Below, piece after piece: positions 1 through 13,300 of a DNA stretch of 64,000 nucleotides (its first letter is position 1; the number at the start of each line of letters is the position of its first letter). Under the pieces are notes generated by a model. That model was not told the DNA's origin. It saw only the letters and a list, made by a program, of their open reading frames with translations, and did no database searches. Position numbers and translations under genes: made by a program. This stretch comes from Telopea speciosissima (Eukaryota > Streptophyta > Magnoliopsida > Proteales > Proteaceae): positions 14,147,568 through 14,211,567 of the forward strand of contig NC_057925.1 of NCBI RefSeq assembly GCF_018873765.1, in the 5' to 3' direction.

Positions 1-1617
1 TGATCAGGAATCCACCTGACCTGTGGGGTTGGAATCCACTAGTTCCCCTTGTTGAATCTGCAACATTTACACCTGAATCGTAGTGCACCTCCCGAATCCA
101 CAAAAGAAAGTCTGAAATCCACAGACAACTGAGCCAAAGCTTCATCTTCATTACTAAATTCGTGAGGTCGGGTATAGTTGTTGTATATATTTATAAACTT
201 AAAATAAGAAAAGACTCAAAATAGGCCTAAAACTCCTCTAGCCGATAGCTTGCTATTGAGTTATTCTAATGCTACTAAAACTCTGAATAAAATAAGAAAA
301 AAAAAAGGCTGGACTCAGAGTCCTAATCCAGCCTAAATAAAACACTTAATAACAAAAAAAAAAAAAGAATTAAAACTCTTAACTGGCCCCACTTTCGGGT
401 GAACTGGTCCATAAAACCATATTTGAACCAGAGAACCTAACCCAAACTGGGCCAGCTTGAACTGTAGGGTCTTCTTCTTCTCTTTTCTCTGCTGAAAACT
501 GGATACTGCATCAAAGAGGCACACAAATCCGGTCCCACAAGCGGTGGGACCCTGCTGCTCTCCAACCAAAAAGAGATGAAGGATAGTTCAGACTTCAGAG
601 TTTTTTGGTGGTCCACATCTGAGTCCTCAGGGAAGCCGGTTTTTATCAGCTTGGGAGTCATTTTCACAAATATTGATAATATCCACTTGAGTTGGTATGT
701 TGGATACAAGATTCAACATCTGTGGAGACATAGGGAAGAGAAGTAGAGAGAGGAAGCAGAAGATGAAGAAAAGGAAATATTGGAATAATACAGATACCCT
801 GTATATCCTGCCAATACTGAAAGACAAAAAATTGACTCCCAATCTGATACATCCAACCTTGTCCATCATGTGTGTTGATATACATTGTTGTAGCCCTTAC
901 TTAACAGCTTGAGCTTTTGGGATAAGCGGTTCAACACTGTGGTTTTAGTTCTTTGAAGAAATTCATTGAGAAAAATTTACTTATCTTCCATGAGTTCCAT
1001 CTGAAGTTGACATGAAAATTTTCTGCTTCCTTGTCAATTTCAACCATTGAGTTACTAATTGCATTCACCTAAGCAGCACATTCAAAATCACCATACATAA
1101 ACTTAAATTCCATGGGTTTCAGTTTCATTGGTTCCGATGAGTCTGAACTCTGAATTGCCATAACCCATCATGACACCCCCCCAGTTGATTGTTTTCAGTG
1201 TCTAATACAGCTAGAGACTGTATGGGTGATTTTGGATGGTGAAGGAAAATAAAGAAAGAACAATAATGAAGACTGAAGAGAACAAGAAAAAATAATAGGC
1301 TGAGTTTTAGACTACTGATGGCAACAGGCCACAAGAGCTCCGTTAAGTATTCTATTAAACATCTCTTCTAAGTGAGTTGTGGTTTCATCTTTCATGGTTC
1401 AAGGAGAAGGGCTGCAAGTCCTTTTCCTAGTATCCAGAAGGAGAGGACTGAGGAACTCATTAATCAACTTTTGGTGTATGGGGAATATTGTTGGGTTTTT
1501 GAACTCGGCTGGCTGTAGACTAGAGTGATAGCTGGTCTTTTAGGGCCTGTGGTTATAAAAATTTTAGATATGCTGAGCTTCCCTCATTACTAAGCTCATT
1601 AGGGTGTATGGTTTTTT
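1..1617. other. No gene recognised; probably intron or repeat-derived DNA
   Basis: AT-rich sequence with A-runs near 297-305 and 353-365. Short open frames on both strands match no family I know and have no coherent codon use. I looked for the dihydropyrimidinase exon that should precede position 8741 and did not find it. The stretch may therefore lie inside that gene's intron, or the 5' half of the gene may be displaced. Nothing else supportable is visible. Confidence 0.4.
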
Positions 1618-1622
1618 CTAGC

Positions 1623-1979
1623 TGTTAGAAAAGCTAGAGTGTACAACGGTAGGAGGAATCCCTATCGTGGTTTAGTACTTTGTTGTTAGTTTTCCTAGTT
1701 AGATTAGGATTTCTAATAATCCTTGCTTTCCTTATTTTCTTAAGATAGGTTTTTAGTATTATTTTGTTTCTAGGATTCCTACCGGTACCCTGAGTATGGA
1801 TTCCTAGTAGTACTCTACAGTGTAAGCCTTTTTCCATATTATAAATACAATTGGTGGGGGGTGGGGGAGCTGCTGCACACAGAGCCTGCAATCTGCTCTC
1901 AGCAATCTCACCCTCTTCTCTCAATCTTTTTTCTCTTTCTCTTTGTGGTTACTGGTGTTCAGTTAATGATATTGTGACA
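1623..1979 (+). repeat. 5' LTR of copia element 1
   Basis: 357 bp, starts TGTTAG and ends TGACA. A TATA-like segment (attataaataca) lies about 130 bp before the end. It matches the right LTR (7324-7518 plus 8473-8645) closely but with several substitutions and small indels, so the element is not recent. Confidence 0.9.
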
Positions 1980-2913
1980 TGGTATCAGAGCTTGAATACC
2001 AGTAATCAAAGTCTTCCTCATTGCTGTCAGGAATCTTTGACCCATAATAAAGATTCAAAATCCGTAAGGGCGATGGGAGATGCCACCCAACCCTCACTGC
2101 TTGAGTTAGACAGATGAGGTTGTTTTAATCAAATCAATCAATGATTGGAAGCTCGCTGCTTTATTCTCGTTTGGTTCGATCAGGGACAGGATCAGTGTTG
2201 GTTAAAGCTTGTTCTAAAAACTTTTTTTTTCTGTCAATATACGATGATTGTTCTTTAAGAGTTACTATCGCTTACTAGTTGCAGCACCTATGCTGCCTAT
2301 CTGCTGCATTGTGCCCTAGTTTGTGATGATATAGAATTAAACTAGGGCCTTCTACTACTGTTTATGAAGATTTGAAGATTCTCCCCCTGCAATATATCAT
2401 TATTCAAGCATACCAGGCCTACGATTGCTGATTCTGAAGGTTGATTCCAGAATTTTGTAATATTCAATTACTTCTCATCAAACCAGTTGATTTGGATCAA
2501 TTTTTTGAGGACCACTTAGTCTCATCGTACAGTAGAATCGATCCAAGTTTGAAGTACTTCTGGTGGTCTGATCATCTACAATTCAAGTTATTCTATTGCT
2601 CTTTGCGGTACTCTGTTTTCCGGAAATTTTTCAGATTTGATACAAATCAAAAGAATTTTTACCGACTTGGTTGTTCATCCCAATATTTTGGGACCTGTTT
2701 ATCCATCACTAGAGGAGACTTCGATCTAATTTTCAGGTGCATTTACACCCTGCTGCTTAATTATATTCAAAACCCTGAATTTCAAGTTCTCGGTTTGAAG
2801 GAATTGCTGCTGCTGGCTGATTTGGTTCTTCAGATTAGTTCCACTAGTGCTCTATTATGTGTTCACTACTGTGTTACATGCTGCCTTTGATTCCTATACC
2901 GCCTGTTTGCATG

Positions 2914-5900
2914 ATGGCTGATCCCAACCCTCCATTTGACAATATTCACATTCAGATTACCAGTATCAAGCTTAATGGGGTATCTAACTATTTGTTATGG
3001 GCCCAAGCTGTTCAAGTCTACATCCATGCAAAAGGTAAGATGAAATATCTCACCTCTGATCCTCCACCTGCTGATTCCAAGGATCCTACTGTGATTTTTG
3101 CCTAGGAAGAATGGATGTGTGAAAATTTCATATTTAAGATTTGGTTATGGAATAGAATGGAACTTACCATCGCAGCCAATGTTATGTTTCATTCTACTGC
3201 AAAGGGAGTTTGGGATGATCTGAAAGAGACCTCTCAAGACAAGAATATATCCTGAACCTATGATCTTTATGAGAAGATGTTTAACTTCAAGCAAGAAGAT
3301 AAGTCTCTTACTGAATATTTCAGCAGCTATATGGGCATTATTGAGGAGCTCCAGATTCACCAACCACTTACTACTGATCTAGAGCAATTAAAGTTTCAAC
3401 TGACTGAGTTCTATGTTGCAAAGTTTCTATCAGGTTTTCATCCTGACTATCAGGCTGTCAATAGTCAACTCTTTATTGGTGAAAAGGTACCTTCACTGAA
3501 TGAAACCTTCTCTCGTCTTCAATGTTGGTAACTACTCACAAAGTTGATCCTTCTCCCACTTGGGAAAGTTCGGCTTTCACAACCAACATAGGACAAGGTA
3601 ACTCTTTTTCTAGTAGAGGCCGTGACCAGGGAAGAGATTGTGGTCACGGATCTAATGGTCGTAGTACTAATGGGCAGCAACCTGATAAGTCTTCTCGCTA
3701 CTGTCCCTTCTGAAACAAACCGAATTATACCGTTGACACATGTTGGGCCAAACATGGTTGACTTGACTGGGCTAATGAATTAGCCAATTCAGCCATGACT
3801 GATAATTCTACCAAGCACGTGCACACCAATGACACCACATCTACTCCTGGGGCATCTACCACCACACTTGTTTCTCGTGATGACTATAATCAGCTACTGA
3901 AACGACTCAAACTACTTGAGTCATCAGCTTCTACTTCCATTGCTACCTTAGCACATACAGGTAATCAACCTTCTTCACTACCACTCCTTGGATTATTGAT
4001 TTTGGAGCATCTTCTCATATAATAGGTAAGTCTCACTTATTTACTTTGTTATCTCCCATTTCACATTCTGCTCCTATTATTCTTGTTGATGGTTCCTCTA
4101 CTCATATTGTCGGTCACGGCAGCGTATTCCCTACTACATCCATGACCCTATCTTCTGTTCTTCATGTACCTAAATTGACCCTCAGTCTTTTATCTATTTG
4201 TCAACTTACTAAATCTCTTAGTTGTTCTATTACTTTCTATCCCTCCTATTATGTATTTCAAGACCTTCTAGTAGGTACTACCTCTACTGTTGGAACTTCT
4301 CCTCTTCAGTGGCATTTTTGTCTGGGTCATCTCTCCTTGTCCAAGCTTCAGTTGTTTATTCCAAGTCGCAAATCCATTTCTCGGCTTGAATGTGGAACAT
4401 GTGAACTTGGCAAACATGATTCATCCTCATTTCTTCCTCGTAATGGTCCTAAGAGTCCGTCTTTATTTTCTTTAGTTCATTCTGATATTTGGGGTCCATG
4501 TCATGTCAGTAATAGGTTAGGGTTTTCTTACTTTGTTATGTTTATGGACGATTATTCCCGCTTGACATGGGTTTATTTGTTAAAAGATCGTTCTGATTTT
4601 CTTAATGTTTTTTAAAAAATTTATCAAGAAATAAAGACTCAATTTGCTACTTCCATTAAGATTTTCAGATCTGATAATGTTCTTGAGTACGGGAAATTTC
4701 TAAGTTTTGTTTAGATAATGGAATACTTCATCAAACGAGCTATTCGTATACACCGCAACAAAATGGGGTGGCCGAACGTAAGAATAGACACTTACTGGAA
4801 TTTCTTGATCTATAATGATTCGTATGAATGTTTCTAAACAATATTGGGGTGATGCCGTTCTTATTGCATGCTATTTAATCAATCTGATGCCTTCTTCTAA
4901 CCTTGATAACCAAGTGGCATATTCTTTTATATCTTGTTGCACCTTTGTTTATTGTTCCTCCTAGGGTTTTTGATTGTGTGTGTTTTGTTCATCTCTTAAA
5001 ACCTAATATTGATGAATTGTCTCCCCGGGCGGTTAAGTTATCTTTCTTGGTTGTTCTAGGACTCATAAGGGTTACAAATACTTTGATCATGTGACTCATA
5101 TGCAATTTGTTAGTGCTGATGTCACCTTCTTTGAAAGTACTGCGTTTTATTCTACGCCTGTTTCTTCTCCTATTTCTATTGATTGTAGTCGTATAATTCC
5201 TGCAATTATTCCTTTTTATCTTGCTCCTCCACTGCAACTATATCAGCGTCGTACTAAGGTCGTGACTTCCGCTTCAGCTCCTGTTTCGGCTCCAGTTCCT
5301 GCTCCACCCACCATACATTCTGATACTGTTCTACCGGCTCTTGTTCCACCGACTTCTCTAAATCTACCTATCTCTATTCGTGAAGGTACTAACTCTTGTA
5401 TTCAGAAATCCTTGACTGCCAATCCCATTGATCATTATGTATCCCTGTCTCATCTTCCATCTTTTCTCCATAGTTTTGCCCTTTCATTGTCTACTAGTTC
5501 TCTTCCCAAGAATCATCATGAAGCTCTTTCTCATTCGGGGAGGAAAGTTTCTATGGATATAGAAATAGATGCTCTTTTATCTTGCCAGACGTGGACTTTG
5601 GTGAATTTTCCCCCAGAAAAGGATCTTGTACGTTGTCACTGAGTCTACACAGTTAAATACAATCTTGATGGATCTATTGAACTCCTTAAGGCTCGGTTGG
5701 TTGCAAAGGGATACACTCAAACATTTGGTGCTGATTACTTTGAAACCTTTTCTCCAGTTGCTAGGTTGAACACTATTCGGGTACTTATCTCTTTGGCAGT
5801 AAATTTGGATTGGCCCTTGTATCAGATGGACATCAAGAATGCTTTTCTCTATGGGGATTTAGAGGAGGAGGTTTATATGGAGCAACCTCCTGGGTGTGTT

Positions 5901-7316
5901 GCTTAGGGGAGGATTCTGTTTGTGTCTGCAGGTTACACAAGGCTATGTAGGGGTTGAAACAATCACCTAGAGCATGGTTTGACAAATTCAGCTCCATCGT
6001 TACCCGTTGTGGTTTTATCCAATGCGATTCTAAATTTCTAACCACTCTATTTTTGTTCGGCGCCATGGCTCGAAAGTGGTTGTTCTTGTTGTTTATGTCG
6101 ATGATATTATTATTTCTGGGAACGATACTTTAGGTATTGCATCAGTAAAATCCTATCTCCAGCAGTTTCAGAAGAAGGATTTAGGTCCTCTTAGGTTTTT
6201 CTTGGTATTGAAGTACTAAGGAGCAAGAAATGTATCAATCTATCCCTACGGAAGTATGTGTTAGATATGCTGACTGAAATTGGTATGCTGCATCCAAACC
6301 GGTTGATACTCCCATGGACCTACATAAGAAATTGAAGCTTATAGCGGTGAGGATTTTGAAGATAAACACCGGTATAGACGCCTTGTTAGGAAACTTATTT
6401 ATCTTACTGTGACACGACCGGATATCTCCTTTGCTGTGGGTATTATTAGTCAGTTAATGCAATCTCCTCAGAAGGCTCACTGGGAAGCTGCATGTCGTAT
6501 TCTATGCTATTTGAAAGGAGCTCCAGGTAAAGGACTCACATATCGTTCCCATCGAAGTATTGATCTGGTCGGATTCTTTGATGCTGACTGGGTTGGATCA
6601 TCTGGTGATAGGCATTCTACCACGAGGTATTGTACATTTGTTGGTGGAAATATAGTTACTTGGAGAAGTAAAAAACAGACTACTTTAGCTAAGGATGTCA
6701 ATTGGTACGGTTTTGGTATGGTACACTGCACATATACCCCATACCGATACCGTACCGAATTGATTCGGTAATATTCGGTACGGTATCAGTACGGTATGGG
6801 GTATTTTCAGTATTATGTCCATACTGATACCGTACTGACTATCAACTTGGTACATGTATCTCATACTGATACCATACCGATTTTTTTTGGTATGATTCGG
6901 TATAGATAATTTAGTACAAAAGGGTTTCGGTATTCGGTACTCAATACACATTTACACCCTTAATTGAGCAAGATCCAGTGCTGAGGATAAGTATCGAGCT
7001 ATGACTCATACGACAGCTGAGTTGATGTCGTTGAAGTCATTATTTCAAGAGTTGGGTTCCCCTGTCTCGTCACCGATGAAGATGTTTTGTGATAATCAAG
7101 CAGCTATATATATTGCTCGTAATCCGGTGTTCCACAAAAGAACTTAGCACATTGAAGTTGATTGTCAATTTGTATGGAATGCCATCATGAATAAGCTGAT
7201 TGTTACTCCATTCGTCTCTTCGAAATCAACTGGCTGATGCGTTTATTTAACAGTCGTTTGGTCCTGTTTTTCGGCAAGTTTGTTCCAAGCTGGGTGACTT
7301 GTATGCTCCAGCTTGA
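2914..7316 (+). pseudogene. Copia gag-pol polyprotein remnant
   Basis: Gag starts at ATG 2914 (MADPNPPF) and is interrupted by a stop near 3103 and another near 3254. The zinc knuckle (YCPF...KPNYTVDTC, about 3699-3740) has its second Cys codon replaced by TGA. The protease motif near 3994-4015 reads IIDFGA, where the family has DSGA. Integrase has the HHCC zinc region (about 4309-4410). RT motifs [19 protein letters not shown] (5700-5756) and YVDD (about 6090-6105) are in different frames. RNase H runs from about 6400 (TRPDIS) to 7150, split by the MITE at 6690. No product can be made. Confidence 0.88.
6690..6961. mobile_element. hAT-like MITE inside copia RNase H
   Basis: The RNase H frame breaks after KKQTTLA and resumes at ARSSAED (about 6967). 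The 272-bp insert has ends TAAGGATGT and ACACCCTT, an approximate terminal inverted repeat. Flanks are actttagc (6682-6689) and aattgagc (6962-6969), an 8-bp duplication with two mismatches, as hAT elements make. The interior consists of degenerate short units of the type cggtatggtac and ataccgtaccga. Confidence 0.75.
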
Positions 7317-7323
7317 GGGGGAG

Positions 7324-8645
7324 TGTAAGAAAAGCTAGAGTGTACGGTGTACCACGATAGGGGGAGTCCCTATCGTAGCTTAGTACTTTGTGTTGTTAAT
7401 TTTCCTAGTTAGATTAGGATTTCTAATTATCTTTGTTTTCCTTATTTTCTTAAGATAGGTTTCTAGTATTAATTTGTTTCTAGGATTCCTACTGGTACCT
7501 TGAGTATGGATTCCTAGTTGTTAATGTAGAAGGGGTTCTACTAAGAACCACTCTACGGTAGGATCGATAATAGTTGCAGCAGAACACCAAAATAGAAACT
7601 AAGTCAGAATTAGTAACTTAGTGAATAAGGACCAAACCAGCAGCAGGAATGGCTTCAAAGTAGGATCAAATGAAGGCCTAGGCAAGGGTGGTCTGTGCTC
7701 CAAATATCAGCCAATTCTAATGGCTGGTTGTGAAGTTATTCAAGTCTGAAGTTTGCAGCAGATTCTGGGCAGAACTGAGATCACAGGTGCAGCAGTCCTT
7801 CACTTGATTGTGTAAACAGCAGCAGCAGTACATGGTGATGACTGTGGATTGATTCAAGTTTTCAAAGAGTTCTCCAGCAGCAGTTTATTGCAGTCACAAG
7901 ATGGCAGCAACAGTGGGGGTTGATTGAAAGAACAAAAAAACAAAATAGAAGGATAGATAGAAAGGGGGGGGGATAGGGATAGGAGGGGGGTTAGGCTATC
8001 TCAGCTGTTGAAAGGCAAATTTTTTCTCAGAATTGGAGGCAAGCACTGCTTGTAAATTTCATTAATCGATTGGTGCCTGACAATGGGTGCCAATTTTATA
8101 GCTTAGGCAAGCTTACAGAATAGAAAGTAAGAAAATAGAAACTTCCTAAAATAAAATAGAAAGTAGGAAAATAGAAACTAATGGAAAGTAGAACTAGTGT
8201 AGGATCCAGCCTTCTAAACAAGCAAGGAAACAAAAATAGAAACCAACTAAAATTAGAAGCTACCTAATTGAAATAAATAAACTTTCTAAAACTGAACATA
8301 GAAACTGCACTATGGCAGCATTAGGATAGAATCTTTCTCCACTTGATGGGCCCACAAGATCTTCTAAAAAGCATCCCCACACAAGGCAAATATGGATTGT
8401 GACACTGTTCATGTGAACAGTGAACAGTGAACAGTGTTTTGGCCTTTTCTTCTTTATATTTCGATCTACATCAGTAGTACTCTACATTGTAAGCCTTTTT
8501 CCATATTATAAACACAATCAGTGGGGGGTGGGGGGAGCTGCTGCACACAGCCTGCGATCTACTCTCAGAAGTCTCACCCTCTTTTCTCAATCTTTTCTCT
8601 CTTTCTCTCTGTGGTTACTGGTGTTCAGTTAATGATATTGTGACA
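7324..8645 (+). repeat. 3' LTR of copia element 1, interrupted
   Basis: Begins TGTAAGAAAAGC after a purine tract and ends TGACA at 8645. The LTR sequence stops at 7518 and resumes at 8473; removing the insert restores co-linearity with the 5' LTR (cctagt joined to agtactctac). Confidence 0.88.
7519..8472. mobile_element. Unclassified insertion (~955 bp) within the copia 3' LTR
   Basis: Defined by comparison of the two LTRs. The insert begins TGTTAATGTAGA and ends TCTACATC(A). The segment agt is present on both sides (7516-7518 and 8473-8475). The terminal segments are loosely inverted (AATGTAGA against TCTACATC). It has no coding capacity that I recognise, several polyG runs (7966-7988) and a repeated gaacagt segment near 8415-8435. 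TG...CA ends would fit a solo LTR; a 3-bp duplication with inverted ends would fit a DNA element. I cannot choose. Confidence 0.6.
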
Positions 8646-8740
8646 CTAGTCCTATGGTAAGTCTCCATTTTCTCTTCTTAATGAATGTCAGCAAGGTCAT
8701 GCTTTGGTACAATTAGCCACCTGGTTTACTTTTTGTGCAG

Positions 8741-10295
8741 CTGGAAGGAGAGGCAACTGCTAGAGCCGTTCGTTTGGCTGGGTTTGTTAATGTACCACTT
8801 TATGTTGTTCATGTGATGAGCGTTGATGCGATGGAAGAGATCGCCAAAGCTCAGAAATCAGGTTGGAGCTGTTTATCCTTATTGAGGAAATATATTTGAT
8901 GGCTATCATTATAGTATTGGATGCATCATATTTCTGATTTGAACCATATCATTGTACTTGTTTTGCAAATTTAATTTAAATGAGTTTTTGTCATGTGCAA
9001 ATTATCCAATTACCCCATAGTTGTAACTTCATCCTTAAACGATGATTCCATATCCAAAGCTTCACTGGTTCTCCACAACTATAAGCTATTGAATTTTGAT
9101 GTGTCCTTCAAAGAACATGATAACAGTAAATGGATTGGTGGTTGAACAAATGAAATAAAAAGACCAAAATTGCAACGGGCATTAGTGTCCAAAACTCTGT
9201 AGGCTCCCAGGAGTGTCATGGTGGCAGTTCCATCCTAGTTCTTGTTTTATGGTTTTTGCCTCTCTTAAAAACTTGAACCAAAAATTGATTTCATGGTTTT
9301 GGTGTCAAATTGCGTAAAACTGCCACATCAAAAAACTGAATCGGTACTCCCTCCAAGTAAACAAGTTTCTGTAAACAAGATGAAAAGACATGTACTTGTT
9401 GTCTGGTTTAGGCAAACTTCATTGTAATTGTTCATTTTAAGGTTTCGACTGGTAAAGGTGACGCAAACATACTTGTGTTCACTTTCGCGTTTAGAAGGGA
9501 AATACATTACTCATTTTACTATAAATTTTTTGTGGATGATGTTAATTTGCAATGAGTTTTCTACTTTTTACGTCTCTTGTTTGGTTAAATGCTATATTTT
9601 ATTGTGAATGCAGATGTTTCTATTGCAGTTTATATATTAATGTACACACACACACACTCTCACTCTCTCTCTCCCTCTCTCTGAAACCACATCAAACTTT
9701 TAGAGCATTGCACATTTTCCCCTCCCCTGCTTCCATAGCCACCTAATCTTCAAGTCACTTAGGAACAGACTGAAGCTTATGTGAGAATTAACTGACTTGT
9801 TGCACTCCAAAATTAAGAAAATTGATAATTCTATTTCTATGTTACGAGGGTACACCAATTACGAGAGAGAGAGAGAGAGAGAGAGAGAGCATAGGTATGA
9901 GGAGGAAATACCCCCCCAAAAAGGGGGGGGGGAGAATACACGGGGAGAGAGGGGGGGAATACAAGCCTCAAGCCTTAAGAAGGCGGACCATGAGACCGAA
10001 GAGGAGAAACATCTAAACCCCAGGATACAACAATAAGCCTGTTCCTTGGGGTATCAAGGAGCGATCTATAGGGGAGCGAACGGAGTTTGGGGCTAACATA
10101 AAAAAAAAAAAATATATTGAGTATTTTGAATATTTAAGTCTATTTAATTACCTGATAACCTTGATCATTAAAGAATCATCAAAAGTCAATTTAAAGGAAA
10201 ACACCAAAACTAAGAAAACCCTGCTATAGAGGCGCAAGTGGAGGCATTGTTTCATAGCAATTTAGCCCTTACACCATCCCATCCCCAAGTTTACA

Positions 10296-10339
<44 letters not shown>

Positions 10340-13300
10340 CACATTTATTTGTGATGGTAAATTTTCATTTTTGTGCATCCATGTTTGTTTAGTTGGTTAC
10401 TTACCTTTGAATTTGAAGGTTGTACATCTTCTGATGCTGAGACTGATGATTTCAGGTTTTGACCATTTTGATTATTCGTTTTATTTCAAAATGCAGGCCA
10501 GAAGGTTATTGGAGAACCAGTAGTTTCTGGACTTGTACTTGATGATTCATGGCTTTGGAATCCTGACTTCACCATTGCTGCGAAGCAAGAACTTGCACAC
10601 TTTCATTTCCATTTTTCCTTTCTTTTTTTTCTGTTCTTTGGATATGATAACAAGAATTGTGTGTTCTTTCATGTTTAGGTATGTCATGAGTCCTCCAATA
10701 AGGAAATCGGGGCATGATAAAGCTCTACAAGCTGCCCTTTCAAGAGGAGTTTTGCAGGTGTAGTTTATATCGCTGGACTAGATAGATTTTAAACAACACC
10801 CTATAACCCTCACATCTGCAGATAAGCTTGGATAAACATGACATGAACTTTGTGAGCAATCATATCCTCCAAATAAAAAGGGCATACCTAGTGCACGAGG
10901 CTTCCACCAGTGCCGGGTCTGGGGAGGGTCATAATGTACGCAGCCTTAACCCTGCTTCCTAGAGAGGCTGTTTCCAGACTCAAACCCGTGACCACTTGCT
11001 CACAATGGAGCAACCAAGGCCCACCCTCTAACCATTGCACCAAGGCCCACCCTCTAATCATATCCTCCAAATGTAGCCTCTAAAGTTGTTTTGACATCTT
11101 TCTGAGTAGGTTTGAGACTGTTTGGGATAGTGAGGATATTTTTATTTCTTAAAACACCTTAGTGAAGAGATTAAGTTTAAATTGTACTTTCTCTTGATCA
11201 TGTTAAATTATTTATGCTTACCATGTCGTTCTAAAGTTATGTACTATCTACTTCAATTAAAATTCTTAAATAGTACCAACTACTGGTTCTGTTACTAATT
11301 GTATTAGGATATATTAAGTAGATATGACGCCTAATATCAGTGTGATGGGTCCCACCTACATAATCTTCCATCACTTGACCCAACAGTGAAACTAATCATC
11401 CTTTTTATGATTCTGTCACAAACTGAAGAAGAAAGTTTTGATTGGATTTCTGATTTGTTTTTAAATTTATATCAAGTATTGCTATTGTCATACATATCGA
11501 AAAATGATCACTGAATGGTGATCCTCAAAGCATGCCTATCTGTGGGATATACTACCAATTGTTGTCCTAAGGTGATCACTCACTTTACAATCCCAACCTG
11601 GATGCCCTTCTAGATTCAGGTTGGCAAATCCCTGCCGTGTGTTTTCCAGCTCACTCCTTTTTTTAATCGGTTATGTCCTTTATCAACCCCAAGTAGCTAT
11701 ATCTCCATAACAATTTTATCATTTTTTATCTACTGTAATTCCATATGGTGGATAGGAGCAGTACCAACAAAAGTTCCATATGATGATTTGAACTTTTTAC
11801 CCTTTTCAGCTTGTAGGAACTGATCATTGTACATTCAACTCCACACAGAAAGCTCTTGGTACTGATGACTTCCGAAAAATTCCAAATGGTGTCAATGGTA
11901 ATCTCATTTTGTGGTCTCTGACTATGCTAGTTTTTCAATTTCCTGGTCTGGCATCTGATTGTCAACTCTTATAAATTTGTGAATATCTTTGCGTTTCCTA
12001 GGTATAGAAGAAAGGATGCATCTCGTCTGGGAAACAATGGTGGTAAGCAGCAATGTTTTTGTAGTATGACCATGTAAAGCAAGTGGCTGAAATTGGAAAG
12101 CTAATCATCACAATTTATTTTGATGCAGGAATCTGGCCAAATATCAGTTACTGATTATGTGCGAATAACAAGCACTGAATGGTATTCTCTGTTGTCCTCC
12201 ACATATATACTGCTATGTTTGTGAAGTCACTAAAGAGGTTATACATGATGATATGGTGTAATCCTGATGTGGTGTAATCAAACAGCATGAAGATCAGTCA
12301 TAGAAGATGATTCTGACCTTCAAATACTACGACACTTTTGGTCCTGTCCATATTCCCAACTCCCCCCCCCCAGGCACATAACACATGCATATTTTTTTTT
12401 AAAAAGTGCCTTGCTTAGAATTTAGGATCATCCAATGGCCTGACTTTTGGGCTATGAGGCCTCCTTGGTGAGTTCCCACCATATTTAGAACTCTCCTGTG
12501 CATCTGCCAGGTGGAAGGTTTGAGGAAGATGCGACATAGCAAAGTGGAGTATGAAGGCTGTCGTATGTCTACATACTGGCCTGTATACCCATTCTTTTTT
12601 CTCTTGCACCACTTTGTTTTAATGAATTAAATCCTCTCCTTTGAATTGGGAAAGAAGATAAGTTATTGCATGGTAGATGAGTTCATACCTTCTTTCTCTG
12701 TAAGAAACTTTTGTAACTAAGTGATGTTATTTGTGTTGAACCTATGAAGAAGTTTCTACTCTGAATAAAGTATGTGGATAATGAACAATTGGCAGTGCTC
12801 GGATTTTTAACATATATCCAAGAAAGGGAGCAATACTTGCTGGATCTGATGCGGATATAATCATACTCAACCCAAATTCAAGTTTCGAGATAACTGCAGC
12901 TACTCACCACTCCAGATCAGATACAAATGTCTATGAAGGACGCAAAGGGAAGGTAATCCTTGTCATGACAATTTAGGTTGTATTACATCCTTGATATGTT
13001 TGTATCTATTCCAGTTTGGTACCTGTGAGTCTTTGTAAGACACGGACTTGAGGTGTTGTGCAATAATTTTCACTTGCCAGATAGGCTGCATGCAGTGATG
13101 GATTGTGAATCAGGACTCAGACCTATGGTCCACTATACTAACATATGCGAATTGATTCTTAACGAGATCAGAAAATGGTTAATATCTAATCATTTGCTCA
13201 AGTTACGGAATTTCACCAAATTGATTCACACTTGTCAAGACAAGTTATAATTTAGAAATTAGAAACCTCTTTACAATGCTTTCTTTTAAACTGTTACACA

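Larger units (their letters stand above)
1623..8645 (+). mobile_element. Ty1/copia LTR retrotransposon, decayed, with two nested insertions
   Basis: Two related LTRs both end in gatattgtgaca. A primer-binding site (tggtatcagagc, initiator tRNA-Met type) follows the left LTR at 1980, and a polypurine tract (ttgagggggag) precedes the right LTR at 7324. Flanks are ctagc (1618-1622) and ctagt (8646-8650), a 5-bp target duplication with one change. The domain order gag, protease, integrase, RT, RNase H is copia type. Every domain is broken by stops or frameshifts. A hAT-like MITE sits in RNase H (6690-6961) and about 955 bp is inserted in the right LTR (7519-8472). It probably landed in the intron before the first visible dihydropyrimidinase exon at 8741. 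Confidence 0.93.

Noticed and set aside
2441..2890. 149-aa open frame upstream of gag in copia element 1
   Set aside because: Falls in the long leader between the primer site and gag, resembles no protein family I know, and the element is decayed. Chance openness is likely.
9797..10036. Charged 79-aa open frame rich in RERERE
   Set aside because: It is translation of a GA microsatellite and polyC/polyG runs inside a dihydropyrimidinase intron.
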